Below, piece after piece: positions 8,698 to 16,849 of a stretch of DNA of 64,000 nt. Both the position numbers and the translations under genes were made by a program. Positions within the stretch are counted from its first letter, which is position 1. Every line of letters starts with the position of its first letter. Below the pieces are notes generated by a model. It worked only from the letters and a program-made list of their open reading frames with translations. It had not been told where the DNA came from and did not search any database. Location of the stretch: positions 2,026,501-2,090,500 of the forward strand of contig JBBCGG010000001.1 in the NCBI GenBank assembly GCA_037200525.1, read 5' to 3'. The stretch is from Methylocella sp. Lineage in GTDB: Bacteria; Pseudomonadota; Alphaproteobacteria; Rhizobiales; Beijerinckiaceae.

Positions 8698-9413
8698 GCT
8701 AAAGCGCGGCGCAAATAGCGCAGCGTGAAAGCCGGCATCCGCTCTTCGTCGAGGTCACGGGTTGAAAAGACAGCGTGCAGCGCGACGAGTTCGGGCGTGC
8801 TTTGCGGCGCTATAAAAGCCTTGAAACGCGCCTCAATCTCGGCGGCGGCGAGATTCGAGCGGGTGATTTTCATGCAGGCGATGCGCGGACCTTCAAAAAC
8901 GACGCTCCAGCCTGGCGCGAGGGTCACTTCATCGGCGCGGATGCCGGTTTCCTCCCGCAGTTCGCGCAGAACGCTGCCCTCGAGATCGAGCTTGCCGTCC
9001 TTGACATCGTCGCGGTCCGGCGTTCCTGCGGGGAAATAGATCCGGCCGGCATTGGCGGTGAGATCGCTCATTTGGCCAAGCATGAAAGCGCCGTCGGCGG
9101 ACATCAGCGCCGCCATGGCGAAGCAATTGCGGACCTCGGCGTCAGGGAAGCCGAAATCGCGCCAGGCGAGAAAGGTCTTGTATTCGACTTCGGACGCCGC
9201 GCCGCGCAGAACGCGCCGGCCGCCGTCAATCTCGACGCGCCTCTCGAAGTTGAGAAAGACGCGGCCATTGAAGAGATGCGGGTTCTTCGCGGCGAGCTTG
9301 TCCCAATGGCGATCGATGGCGGCCGTCTCATCGATCGCAAAACGCCAATCCCTGGACTCGACCGCAATATCGATGTCATCGATTTCTTCGACCCGCGCGG
9401 CATCAGATGTCAT
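8685..9413 (-). CDS. Nudix hydrolase
   Basis: A 242 aa Nudix-domain protein. The Nudix box ends in RELREETGI (matching REUXEEXGU), preceded by GKLDLEGSVL; the spacing between the first acidic residue and RE is about three residues shorter than in MutT, so this is a divergent member. The frame continues open upstream to 9956, but that part is antisense to DUF2478 and low-complexity, so ATG 9413 (MTSDAARVEE) is taken as the start. It follows the DUF2478 gene by 13 bp, suggesting one operon with TusA-like and DUF2478. Substrate unknown; the family removes nucleoside diphosphate-linked compounds. Confidence 0.75.
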   Translation of the reverse strand: MTSDAARVEEIDDIDIAVESRDWRFAIDETAAIDRHWDKLAAKNPHLFNGRVFLNFERRVEIDGGRRVLRGAASEVEYKTFLAWRDFGFPDAEVRNCFAMAALMSADGAFMLGQMSDLTANAGRIYFPAGTPDRDDVKDGKLDLEGSVLRELREETGIRADEVTLAPGWSVVFEGPRIACMKITRSNLAAAEIEARFKAFIAPQSTPELVALHAVFSTRDLDEERMPAFTLRYLRRALAQAW

Positions 9414-9426
9414 TGAGGTCACCCGC

Positions 9427-9975
9427 TCAAACGACAAGCGCGCGGAGAGCTTTGATGTCGCTCCACCATTGATCCAAAGCTGAGCTGGAGCAGGCGAGTT
9501 CTTCGTCAAGACCCATGGTGAATTGTCGCCATTGATCGAGAAAGCGGATGCTGACGCTGACCAGAGTCGGGATGCCAGCGGCGGCGGCCGAGCCGATTTC
9601 CGCCAAGACGCCCCTGCCGTCGGCTTCGAGCTTGCCGAACCTGTTGATGAACAAAAGCTCCGGCGATCGCGCAATGGCTCCGGCGAGCAAATGGCCGACC
9701 TCGGCGATGGCGGCGGTGTCGATCCGGCAGGATTGCGAATGACGCCCGAGATCCTGCAAAATCGTGATGCGCCGTCCAGTTTCGACATCAAGGACCTGAG
9801 CCTCCCGGCAATTGCAATCATCCGCCTCGTCGGTGATCTGGATCGCGCCGCCGATGCAATGGCCGCGCCGCTGTTGATCTTTTGCGAAGTCTTCGATGAT
9901 GCGATTGGCGGGTTCGCCCGGCGCAAAGACCAGTGCGGCCAGGGTTTTGGGAGCATGCGGATAGCGTCCGCTCAC
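9427..9975 (-). CDS. DUF2478 family protein
   Basis: A 182 aa protein resembling DUF2478, a family often found near molybdenum-related genes and thought to have a nucleotide-kinase-like fold. A canonical Walker A is not visible (the N-terminal loop reads VFAPGEPANR). A C-x-C pair (DDCNCRE) and a further Cys (SQSCRID) could bind metal. The start ATG 9975 overlaps the TusA-like stop by four bases, implying translational coupling. The context, TusA-like sulfur carrier and divergent mobB, hints at a role in molybdenum or sulfur handling. That is inference; function is unknown. Confidence 0.65.
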   Translation of the reverse strand: MSGRYPHAPKTLAALVFAPGEPANRIIEDFAKDQQRRGHCIGGAIQITDEADDCNCREAQVLDVETGRRITILQDLGRHSQSCRIDTAAIAEVGHLLAGAIARSPELLFINRFGKLEADGRGVLAEIGSAAAAGIPTLVSVSIRFLDQWRQFTMGLDEELACSSSALDQWWSDIKALRALVV

Positions 9976-10214
9976 GACTGCGCCCGCCTGATGTAAAACT
10001 GGACGACGCCGTCGAGGCTTTCCTGACGCTCAAGGTGATCGCCGGTCTGCTGCAACAGGTGGGGGATATCGATGGAGGCCAGCGGATCGGTGCATTCGAC
10101 GATGAGAAGGCCGCCCAGCTCAAGCTTGCGCAAAGCCTTGCGGGTCCGCAGCGCCGGTAGAGGGCATTTCAGGCCGCGCAGATCAAGAAGCGTCGAAATC
10201 GAGTCAAGCGTCAT
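9972..10214 (-). CDS. TusA/SirA-like sulfurtransferase
   Basis: An 80 aa protein with the TusA-family signature LRGLKCPLPALRTRKAL (residues 12-28). Its CPxP-type motif carries the sulfur-accepting cysteine (C17). The rest has the small two-layer alpha/beta pattern of the family. TusA-like proteins relay persulfide sulfur to tRNA thiolation or molybdenum cofactor maturation. Here it leads the minus-strand trio with DUF2478 (4-bp overlap) and Nudix, beside mobB, so delivery of sulfur to a molybdoenzyme is attractive but unproven. Confidence 0.75.
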   Translation of the reverse strand: MTLDSISTLLDLRGLKCPLPALRTRKALRKLELGGLLIVECTDPLASIDIPHLLQQTGDHLERQESLDGVVQFYIRRAQS

Positions 10215-10541
10215 GCGCGCGATTCTATAAAGTGATCGGCTATAAGCGTCGAGCTCAGCCTAGCTGATGTGGGCGCGAGGTTCCAGAGGGAGCGCAGAAT
10301 TTGAGCGAAATTGACCGGTCGAGGCGGAACTTTGACGGTTGCGGCCGTTTGACGCCGCTTGCGAAAGCATTGTCCGCGCTCGCCCCCTTCTGCGGCGAGG
10401 TTGCGCCGACGTTGATGCGCGTCGAGGAGGTCGTATATTGCGTTGCGTGCGCGCCGATTTGCGCGGCGCGGATGTCGCGCGAGGCTTGCGCGCGGTCGGC
10501 TTTGTTCTGGCTCTCGACATTGACCAACGAGGCGTTCAATC
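10215..10541. other. Intergenic region between TusA-like gene and mobB
   Basis: A divergent promoter region of 327 bp. Because of high GC every frame is partly open (for example 10255-10539 on the minus strand), but none looks like a known protein or has a clear ribosome binding site. No molybdenum-cofactor riboswitch structure could be recognised by eye. Confidence 0.45.
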
Positions 10542-11078
10542 ATGCGCGTAATAGGCTTCGCCGGTTGGAGTGGGGCTGGCAAAACCACTTTGATCGTCAA
10601 ATTGATTCCGGTTCTCCGCGCGCGCGGCCTTTCGGTCTCCACGCTGAAACATGCGCATCATGCGTTCGATGTCGACAAGCCAGGCAAAGATTCCTATTTG
10701 CATCGCGAGGCGGGGGCGAGCGAAGTGCTTGTCGTCTCGGCCAATCGCTGGGCTTTGATGCATGAGCTGCGTGGGGCGGCGGAGCCGAACCTTGCCGAGC
10801 TTCTCGCGCGGATGAGCCCTGTCGATCTCGTACTCGTCGAAGGCTATAAGCGCGACGCGCATCTCAAGATCGAGATCAATCGTACGGCCAACGCAAAGCC
10901 GTTGCTTTATCCCGATGATCAAAGCATTAAGGCGCTGGTCAGCGATGGCGAGGTCACGCCGCCGCATCTGCGGCATGCCCATCTCGACGATGCGAACGCC
11001 GTCGCTGATCTCGTTCAAGATCTCGCCGCGCCTTTGACGGAAACCATCGAACTGCTCAAAGAAGCCGCGCGGCCGTAA
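10542..11078 (+). CDS. mobB: Molybdopterin-guanine dinucleotide biosynthesis adaptor MobB
   Basis: A 178 aa GTP-binding protein with P-loop GWSGAGKTTL (residues 8-17), followed by the MobB-typical segment STLKHAHHAFDVDKPGKDS and a Walker B-like VDLVLVEGYK. MobB assists MobA in attaching GMP to molybdopterin, forming the bis-MGD cofactor of formate dehydrogenases, DMSO reductase family enzymes and others. MoeA lies 2.2 kb downstream, separated by the PQQ dehydrogenase. No mobA is present in the window. Confidence 0.9.
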   Translation: MRVIGFAGWSGAGKTTLIVKLIPVLRARGLSVSTLKHAHHAFDVDKPGKDSYLHREAGASEVLVVSANRWALMHELRGAAEPNLAELLARMSPVDLVLVEGYKRDAHLKIEINRTANAKPLLYPDDQSIKALVSDGEVTPPHLRHAHLDDANAVADLVQDLAAPLTETIELLKEAARP

Positions 11079-11123
11079 GCTTATTTCGATCCGCTTGAAC
11101 TATGCCGGCATAGGAAACGTGAC

Positions 11124-13202
11124 ATGCAAAATCGATCGTGGAAGCTCCACAAATCTTTACCAGGACTGGCCGCCTGCATGTCGATAAGCCTTATGGCGGC
11201 AATTGCGCCTGGGTTTGCCGCGGATGCGCCGACTGCGGAAACTCTGCTGCGAGCAGGGCAAGACGACAATAATTGGGTTCTGCCCGCCAAGACCCATGCG
11301 GGCAACCGCTACACGACGCTTAAACAAATCGACAAAACCAATGCCGGTGGCCTGCGTCTGGCTTGGAGCACCAATGTCGCCGAAGGGGAGCAGGAAGCGG
11401 CGCCGATTATCTGGAATGGCAAGATGTACGTCTCGACGCCGCATGACGGCGTGCTCGCGCTCGACGCGGCGACCGGTAAACTCCTTTGGCAAGCAGCCTA
11501 TAACCCCGCTTATGTGCTGTTGTACGCCGTCAATCGCGGCGTGGGCCTCGCCGACGGCAAGGTGTTCATCGCCACCCAAGACTGTCAGATTCTGGCCCTT
11601 GACGCGGAAACCGGCAAAAAAGTTTGGAGCGTGCAGGGCTGCCGCGACACCAGCAACAGTTTTTATTCGATGGCGGCCTATGTCTACAAGGACCGGATCA
11701 TCGTTGGGACCGGCGGCGGCGACAACGGCAATATTGGCTTGGTTAGCGCCTTCAGCGTCAAAGACGGCGCGCGCCTATGGGATTGGCAATCCATTCCTGG
11801 CCCCGGCGAGCCGGGTCATGAAACATGGCCGGGCGACTCCTGGAAGCACGGCGGCGGCGCCGTATGGAACGGCTTGGCTGTCGACCAGGATAGCGACACC
11901 TTGTTCGTTACGCCCGGCAATCCCGGACCGGACTTGGTCATGACGGGACGCGAAGGCGAGAATCTCTATACCAATTCGTTGGTCGCGCTGGATATTTCGG
12001 GCAAACAGCCGAAAATGAAATGGTACTACCAGGTCATGCATAACGACACGCATGACAGCGATCCCGCGATGATTCCAGTGTTGTTCGAAGGCCGCGTCGA
12101 TAAAAAAATGCGGTCGCTGGTCGCGATCGGAGACAAAGCCGGCAACTTCGTCATCCTCGACCGCCAAAGCGGCGAGGTTGTGCATCGTCTTGCCGTAGAC
12201 AAGCAGGAAGGCCTCGATACGGCGCCGACCATGGAAGGAAATTCGGCATGCCCCAATCATGGCGGCGGCATTGAGTGGAACAGCGGCGCTTATGGTCCCG
12301 CCAGCAACGTCTTCCTGGTGCCGAGCACGGAAGAATGCGCCGTGTACAAGATCACGACCGAGACTCCGCAATATATTGCCGGTCAGACCTATCTAGGCGG
12401 CGCGCTGCCAAAACGACAGAACGCCACTGGGGTCGTCAGCGCGATTGACGTCGATACCGGCAAGCTGCGCTGGCGTCAGCCCCTGCCGTATCCGGCGCAA
12501 GGCGGCGTTCTCGTGACCTCGACGGGCTTGGCCTTCACCAGCGACGTCGGCGGCAATCTCTATGCTTTTGATGCGGCGACGGGCCAGCAATATTGGAAGG
12601 CCGCCGCCGGTTCGGCGATTGTCGCTCCAATCTCGGCTTACAGCTTCAACGGCAATGAATATCTGACTGTCGTCGTCGGCAAAGCGGGCAACCAGCAGAC
12701 GCCGAACCTTCCCGCTTCGGGCGGCAGCCGCGTCCTCACCTATGGGCTGGGCTCTACGCCGGCCATTAGCAACGACGCAACCGGCCAAGTCGCGCTCGCG
12801 GAGGCGCCGAATGGCGTCGGCCGGGAATCCGAAGCGCCGTCAAGGTCCAGCGGCTCCGCGCCGTACACCCCGCAGCAGGTCGCACAGGGGGCCGCGGTTT
12901 ACGCCAGGGAATGCGCGGCGTGCCACGGGGCCGGTCTGCAAGGCATCTCCGCCCCGGCCTTGACCGGCCCCAGTTTCGGCCATTCGCATCTCAACGCCTC
13001 GGAGTTGCGCACTGTCGTGGTGCAGAGCATGCCCCTGACGGCGCCGGGAACGCTTAAACCTGATGAATACGCATCGGTGATGGCCTACCTTCTAAAATAT
13101 AACTGCGTGCAACCCGCCGGCGACGGAAAGCAACCGTTCCCGACCACGGATCTGTCAGCCTTGAAAGAGGTGGTGCTTGGCGCGGCTACTTGCGCGCCGT
13201 GA
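11124..13202 (+). CDS. PQQ-dependent alcohol dehydrogenase-type quinohemoprotein with C-terminal cytochrome c
   Basis: A 692 aa periplasmic enzyme: signal peptide to about residue 33 (ends GFAADAP), a beta-propeller of PQQ repeats (for example LALDAATGKLLWQ, LALDAETGKKVW, AIDVDTGKLRWRQ), then a Ser/Pro-rich linker and a class I cytochrome c domain with heme motif CAACH (597-601) and probable axial Met 636 (QSMPL). It would oxidise an alcohol or aldehyde and pass electrons to the fused heme. The catalytic Asp region reads NDTHDSD, giving Asp311 and Asp313 spaced as in the DxD signature of lanthanide-dependent enzymes. The usual vicinal Cys pair is absent (LLYAVNRG instead) and the Glu metal ligand position appears as Asp200. 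No separate cytochrome gene adjoins it. Substrate unknown. Confidence 0.82.
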   Translation: MQNRSWKLHKSLPGLAACMSISLMAAIAPGFAADAPTAETLLRAGQDDNNWVLPAKTHAGNRYTTLKQIDKTNAGGLRLAWSTNVAEGEQEAAPIIWNGKMYVSTPHDGVLALDAATGKLLWQAAYNPAYVLLYAVNRGVGLADGKVFIATQDCQILALDAETGKKVWSVQGCRDTSNSFYSMAAYVYKDRIIVGTGGGDNGNIGLVSAFSVKDGARLWDWQSIPGPGEPGHETWPGDSWKHGGGAVWNGLAVDQDSDTLFVTPGNPGPDLVMTGREGENLYTNSLVALDISGKQPKMKWYYQVMHNDTHDSDPAMIPVLFEGRVDKKMRSLVAIGDKAGNFVILDRQSGEVVHRLAVDKQEGLDTAPTMEGNSACPNHGGGIEWNSGAYGPASNVFLVPSTEECAVYKITTETPQYIAGQTYLGGALPKRQNATGVVSAIDVDTGKLRWRQPLPYPAQGGVLVTSTGLAFTSDVGGNLYAFDAATGQQYWKAAAGSAIVAPISAYSFNGNEYLTVVVGKAGNQQTPNLPASGGSRVLTYGLGSTPAISNDATGQVALAEAPNGVGRESEAPSRSSGSAPYTPQQVAQGAAVYARECAACHGAGLQGISAPALTGPSFGHSHLNASELRTVVVQSMPLTAPGTLKPDEYASVMAYLLKYNCVQPAGDGKQPFPTTDLSALKEVVLGAATCAP

Positions 13203-13239
13203 ATGCATCTTTGATCGCTTCAGGCGCCTGTGTAAACGG

Positions 13240-13262
13240 ACCGCTGCGCTGAGCGCCGCGGT
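13240..13262 (+). terminator. Possible hairpin terminator after the PQQ dehydrogenase
   Basis: ACCGCTGCGC and GCGCCGCGGT form an inverted repeat with a 3-base loop and one mismatch, 38 bp after the stop codon. It is followed by CGCAATTTCTT, a weak T-rich tail. Could be a terminator or an attenuating hairpin ahead of moeA. Confidence 0.35.
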
Positions 13263-13309
13263 CGCAATTTCTTGGGGCGATCAGGCTCTTATTGGGGATA
13301 GCCATCGTT

Positions 13310-14566
13310 ATGGCTCAACTCGGCAAAGATAGTTTTTCAGCGGCCAAGGCGCCGATGCCGGTCGACGCTGTGGTCGCCCTGCTGTTTGCTCGCGTGTCCA
13401 GCGTCGATGGCGACGAGATGGTTTCTCTCGCCGAAGCCGATGGGCGCATTTTAGCGCAAGATCTCATCTCGCCAATCGATCTGCCGGCCTTCGATAATTC
13501 CGCTGTCGATGGCTATGCGGTCCGGTTCGAAGATCTTGCGCCGCAGGGCGAAACAACCCTTCGCGTTGCGGGCAGGGCCGCCGCGGGTCATCCTCTCGGC
13601 CTCGGCGATGTCGCGGGCGTAGCCGTGCGCATTTTCACCGGGGCGGCCATGCCGCAGGGCATGGATACGGTGTTCATGCAGGAAGATTGTCGCTGCCTCG
13701 CGGATGGGTCCGTGGCTTTGCCTGCCGGCCTTTCGCGGGGAGACAATCGCCGTTTGCGTGGGGAAGACATTCATGTTGGCGAGGCGGCGCTCCTGCGCGG
13801 CCGGCGTCTGCGACCCGAAGATGTTGGCCTTGCCGCCGGACTCGGCGTTGGCGGGTTGCTGGTGCGGCGCAGATTAAAGGTCGCCATTTTCTCCACCGGC
13901 GACGAAATCGTTGCGCCGGGGGAGCCTTTGCGCGCGGGCGCGACCTATGACGCCAATCGTTTCATGCTGCATGGTTTGCTGCGCCGCCAGGGCGTGGAAG
14001 TGACCGATCTTGGCATTCTCAGCGATAACGCCAATGCGATCGGAGAGGCGCTGCGCGCGGCGGCGCGAACGCATGATCTTGTGCTGACCTCCGGCGGCGT
14101 TTCAACCGGCGAGGAAGATCACGTCAAGGCGGCGATTGCGGACAATGGGTCGATGGTGTTCTGGCGGCTCGCCATCAAGCCGGGTCGTCCTGTTGCGATG
14201 GGGGTGATTGAAGGCGCGCCTTTTGTCGGGCTGCCAGGCAATCCGGTCGCGGTGTTTGTGACTTTCGCTTATGTGGTGCGCCCGCTCATCGCTGCTCTGT
14301 CGGGCGCTTTGTTTGAGCCCGCGCAGGCGCTTCCGGTGATCTCTGGGTTCGCATACAAAAAGAAAACCGGCCGGCGCGAATATATCCGCGTCGCTTTGGC
14401 GGCCGATGCATCCGGCGCAATCATTGCAAAAAAATATAGCGTCGAAGGGGCGGCGGTTTTGACCTCGCTGACGCGCACGCATGGCTTCGTTGAGTTGCCG
14501 GAGGATGTCACGAAAGTCGCGCCGGGGGATAAGGTCGCCTTCATTGCTTATGACCTTGTGCGATAG
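13310..14566 (+). CDS. moeA: Molybdopterin molybdenumtransferase MoeA
   Basis: Inserts molybdate into adenylylated molybdopterin to give active molybdenum cofactor. The 418 aa protein has the hallmark N-terminal segment LPAFDNSAVDGYAVR, the MoCF-binding domain with STGDEI near residue 197 and TSGGVSTGEEDHVK, and the terminal domain GLPGNPVAVFVTF. Start ATG 13310 is preferred over TTG 13292 because GGGGAT lies 11 bases before it. With mobB upstream it supports an active Mo-cofactor pathway, consistent with formate oxidation downstream of oxalate decarboxylation. The sequence is complete. Confidence 0.92.
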   Translation: MAQLGKDSFSAAKAPMPVDAVVALLFARVSSVDGDEMVSLAEADGRILAQDLISPIDLPAFDNSAVDGYAVRFEDLAPQGETTLRVAGRAAAGHPLGLGDVAGVAVRIFTGAAMPQGMDTVFMQEDCRCLADGSVALPAGLSRGDNRRLRGEDIHVGEAALLRGRRLRPEDVGLAAGLGVGGLLVRRRLKVAIFSTGDEIVAPGEPLRAGATYDANRFMLHGLLRRQGVEVTDLGILSDNANAIGEALRAAARTHDLVLTSGGVSTGEEDHVKAAIADNGSMVFWRLAIKPGRPVAMGVIEGAPFVGLPGNPVAVFVTFAYVVRPLIAALSGALFEPAQALPVISGFAYKKKTGRREYIRVALAADASGAIIAKKYSVEGAAVLTSLTRTHGFVELPEDVTKVAPGDKVAFIAYDLVR

Positions 14567-14584
14567 GCTCAACTGTCTGCGGCT

Positions 14585-15466
14585 CTAGAACTTCTCCCCC
14601 TTCGCCCGAATTGCGGCGCTCAACTCGGCCACCGGCGCCTGCGAGTTTCTACGCGCGCGTAAAATAACGAATTCAAGCTCGCCCAAGGTCGGCATGCCTT
14701 TGAGCGGCGGGCGCTCGACCAGCCCCGCGGGGATCAGCTTCCTCGAATGCGCCATGAATCCCAATCCGGCCTGAGTCGCCGCGACAAGACCGCTGAGACT
14801 GCCGCTGGTGCAGGCGATGCGCCACGGCGCGCCGACGCGTTCGAGCGCCGCCAAGGCCATGAAGCGCGTGATGCTCGGCGGCGGATAAAGAATCAACTGA
14901 ACCTGTTCTTGCGTCGCGGGCGTCTTATCGGCTCCAACCCAGACGAGACTGTCCCGCCAAAGAAGATCGCCGCGATCTTCTCCCGGCCAGCGCTTGCACA
15001 ACACGAGGTCGAGTTCGCCAACGTCAAATCGATTGATCAATATGTTGCTGAGCGCAACAGTGAACTCAAGGTCGACCAAGGGATGGTTCTGCACGAAGTT
15101 TCTCAAGATCTCCGGCAGCCAGGACGCGACAAGATCTTCGGAGGCGCCAAAGCGCAGGCGCCCGCGCAGTTTCGTTCCGGCGAAATGGCGCTGGGCTCTC
15201 TCATTGGTTTCCAGAATGGAGCGGGCGAATTCGACCATCGCTTCGCCTTCCAAAGTCATGCTGACGGAATGCGTGTCGCGCACGAATAGGCGATGGCCGA
15301 CTATTTTCTCGAGCTTGCGGACGTGTTCGCTGACAGTCGGCTGGCCAAGGCCGAGCCGACGGCTCGCTTCCGAAAAGCTGGCTCCTTCCGCGATGACGAG
15401 GAAGGTTCGCAAACAGACCGGATCAAGCAAGGGGTTATCGGCAGAAGCCATAGCACTTATCGCCAT
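14585..15466 (-). CDS. LysR-family transcriptional regulator
   Basis: A 293 aa LysR-type regulator. The N-terminal winged helix (about residues 13-72) contains FLVIAEGASFSEASRRLG and QPTVSEHVRKLEKIVG, followed by the effector-binding domain beginning LRGRLRFGASEDLVASWLP. It is divergent from the oxalate decarboxylase gene with an 87-bp shared control region, the classic layout for a LysR protein controlling its neighbour. The effector is plausibly oxalate or formate (inference). ATG 15466 is listed; TTG 15469 and ATG 15451 are alternatives. Confidence 0.85.
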   Translation of the reverse strand: MAISAMASADNPLLDPVCLRTFLVIAEGASFSEASRRLGLGQPTVSEHVRKLEKIVGHRLFVRDTHSVSMTLEGEAMVEFARSILETNERAQRHFAGTKLRGRLRFGASEDLVASWLPEILRNFVQNHPLVDLEFTVALSNILINRFDVGELDLVLCKRWPGEDRGDLLWRDSLVWVGADKTPATQEQVQLILYPPPSITRFMALAALERVGAPWRIACTSGSLSGLVAATQAGLGFMAHSRKLIPAGLVERPPLKGMPTLGELEFVILRARRNSQAPVAELSAAIRAKGEKF

Positions 15467-15553
15467 CAACCTAGTTCAGTGATAGATAGACAACCGCCAT
15501 AGTGCCAGCGTTACAGCCAAAACCTCTAATGAAAAATATGTATGGAGATTAAA
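15467..15553. promoter_or_regulatory. Shared divergent control region lysR / oxalate decarboxylase
   Basis: An 87-bp region between two divergent starts. It contains GATAGATAG and a later CCATAG about 10 bases apart that could be part of a LysR T-N11-A type site, and a T/A-rich run before the decarboxylase. GGAG at 15544-15547 is the decarboxylase Shine-Dalgarno, six bases before ATG 15554. Regulatory function is inferred from layout only. Confidence 0.4.
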
Positions 15554-16765
15554 ATGGCTTTATATTCGCGGCGCAAGCTCCTTGCGACCAGCGCTGCCGG
15601 CGGTCTTGTGGCTGCTGCGGCGCAGGCTAGTTTCGCTTCGGCGGAGAGCTATTCAGCCGCCGCCGAAAGCGATCCAGGCCCGCACGATCCGGCCCAGGAG
15701 GCAATCAATCCTTATGATTGGCAAGGGCTTCCGACCGATCATGGCAATCTTGGCACTTTGAGACACTCGTTTTCCGCCGTCCATAACCGCCATACCGACG
15801 CCGGCTGGGCGCGCGAGGTCACGGTCCGGAATTTCCCGATTTCGAAAAATATGGCCGGCGTCAACATGCGCCTTCCCGTGGGCGCAGTGCGTGAACTGCA
15901 CTGGCATGTGCCGGCGGAGTGGGCCTTTGTGACCTATGGCGTCGGGCGGATAACCGCCGTCGATTCAGGCGCCCAAAGATTCGTCGCCGACGTCAAGGAA
16001 GGCGATCTGTGGTTCTTCCCGGGCGGCGTGCCCCATTCGATCCAGGGGCTGGGTCCTGACGGCTGCGAATTCATCCTCGTCTTCAACGACGGCAATTTCT
16101 CCGAGGACAGCACTTTCCTCATCACCGATTGGTTCAATCACACGCCGAAAGAGGTGCTCGCCAAGAACTTTGGCGTCGCCGCCTCGACCTTCGATAAGAT
16201 CGAGCGGAAAGACCTCTGGATCTTCAACGCGCCGGTGCCGGGCAGCTTGGCGGACGATCTTGCGCAGAGCAAGCAGCCTGTCGTGCCGAACTCTTACGCC
16301 TTTCCGCTTGGAGACCAGAAGCCGGTTTTCCAGTCGGCCGGGGGATCGGTCCGCATCGCCGATGTGAATAACTTCCCGGCCACCACAATGTCGGCGGCTC
16401 TGGTGGAGCTCGCGCCAGGCGGTTTACGCGAATTGCATTGGCATCCGCTCTCGGACGAATGGCAGTATTACATCAGCGGCACGGCCCGCATGGGCGTCTT
16501 CCACGGCGAAGGAAGAAACAATACGGTGGAGTTCCACCCGAGCGATGTTGGCTATGTGCCGCAATCGATTGGTCACTACGTTCAGAATATCGGCAAGGAT
16601 ACGCTCCGCTTTTTGGAGGTTTTCACAACGCCTCAATATGCCGATATTTCGCTGGCCTCATGGATGAACAATGTGCCGCATGAACTCGTGTCTGCGCACC
16701 TCAACATCGACGTGGCGACGCTTCAAAAACTGGCGCAGACGAAGACGCCGGTTGTGCCAGTCTAG
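15554..16765 (+). CDS. oxdC: Oxalate decarboxylase (bicupin), Tat-exported
   Basis: Converts oxalate to formate and CO2 using Mn. The 403 aa protein opens with a twin-arginine signal (SRRKLLATSAAGG, residues 5-17), so it is probably exported to the periplasm. Cupin 1 ligands are His116, His118, Glu122 and His161; cupin 2 ligands are His295, His297, Glu302 and His341. The lid motif SEDST (183-187) corresponds to the SENST lid of Bacillus OxdC, whose Glu makes the enzyme a decarboxylase rather than an oxidase. Start ATG 15554 is fixed by GGAG six bases upstream; the earlier in-frame ATG 15542 overlaps that GGAG. Followed by an oxalate:formate-type transporter. Confidence 0.9.
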   Translation: MALYSRRKLLATSAAGGLVAAAAQASFASAESYSAAAESDPGPHDPAQEAINPYDWQGLPTDHGNLGTLRHSFSAVHNRHTDAGWAREVTVRNFPISKNMAGVNMRLPVGAVRELHWHVPAEWAFVTYGVGRITAVDSGAQRFVADVKEGDLWFFPGGVPHSIQGLGPDGCEFILVFNDGNFSEDSTFLITDWFNHTPKEVLAKNFGVAASTFDKIERKDLWIFNAPVPGSLADDLAQSKQPVVPNSYAFPLGDQKPVFQSAGGSVRIADVNNFPATTMSAALVELAPGGLRELHWHPLSDEWQYYISGTARMGVFHGEGRNNTVEFHPSDVGYVPQSIGHYVQNIGKDTLRFLEVFTTPQYADISLASWMNNVPHELVSAHLNIDVATLQKLAQTKTPVVPV

Positions 16766-16849
16766 GCGACTATTATAGCATAAGCAGAAATCGAGCGCTT
16801 TGCTGGCGCATCGACCGCGTAACGACGCGAATTTATAAGGGAGGATGCA

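Noticed and set aside
8685-9956. A 423-codon minus-strand open frame
   Set aside because: Only the 3' 242 codons are protein-like (Nudix); the first part is low-complexity and antisense to DUF2478.
10255-10539. 94-codon frame divergent from mobB
   Set aside because: High GC leaves all frames open here; no family or start signal.
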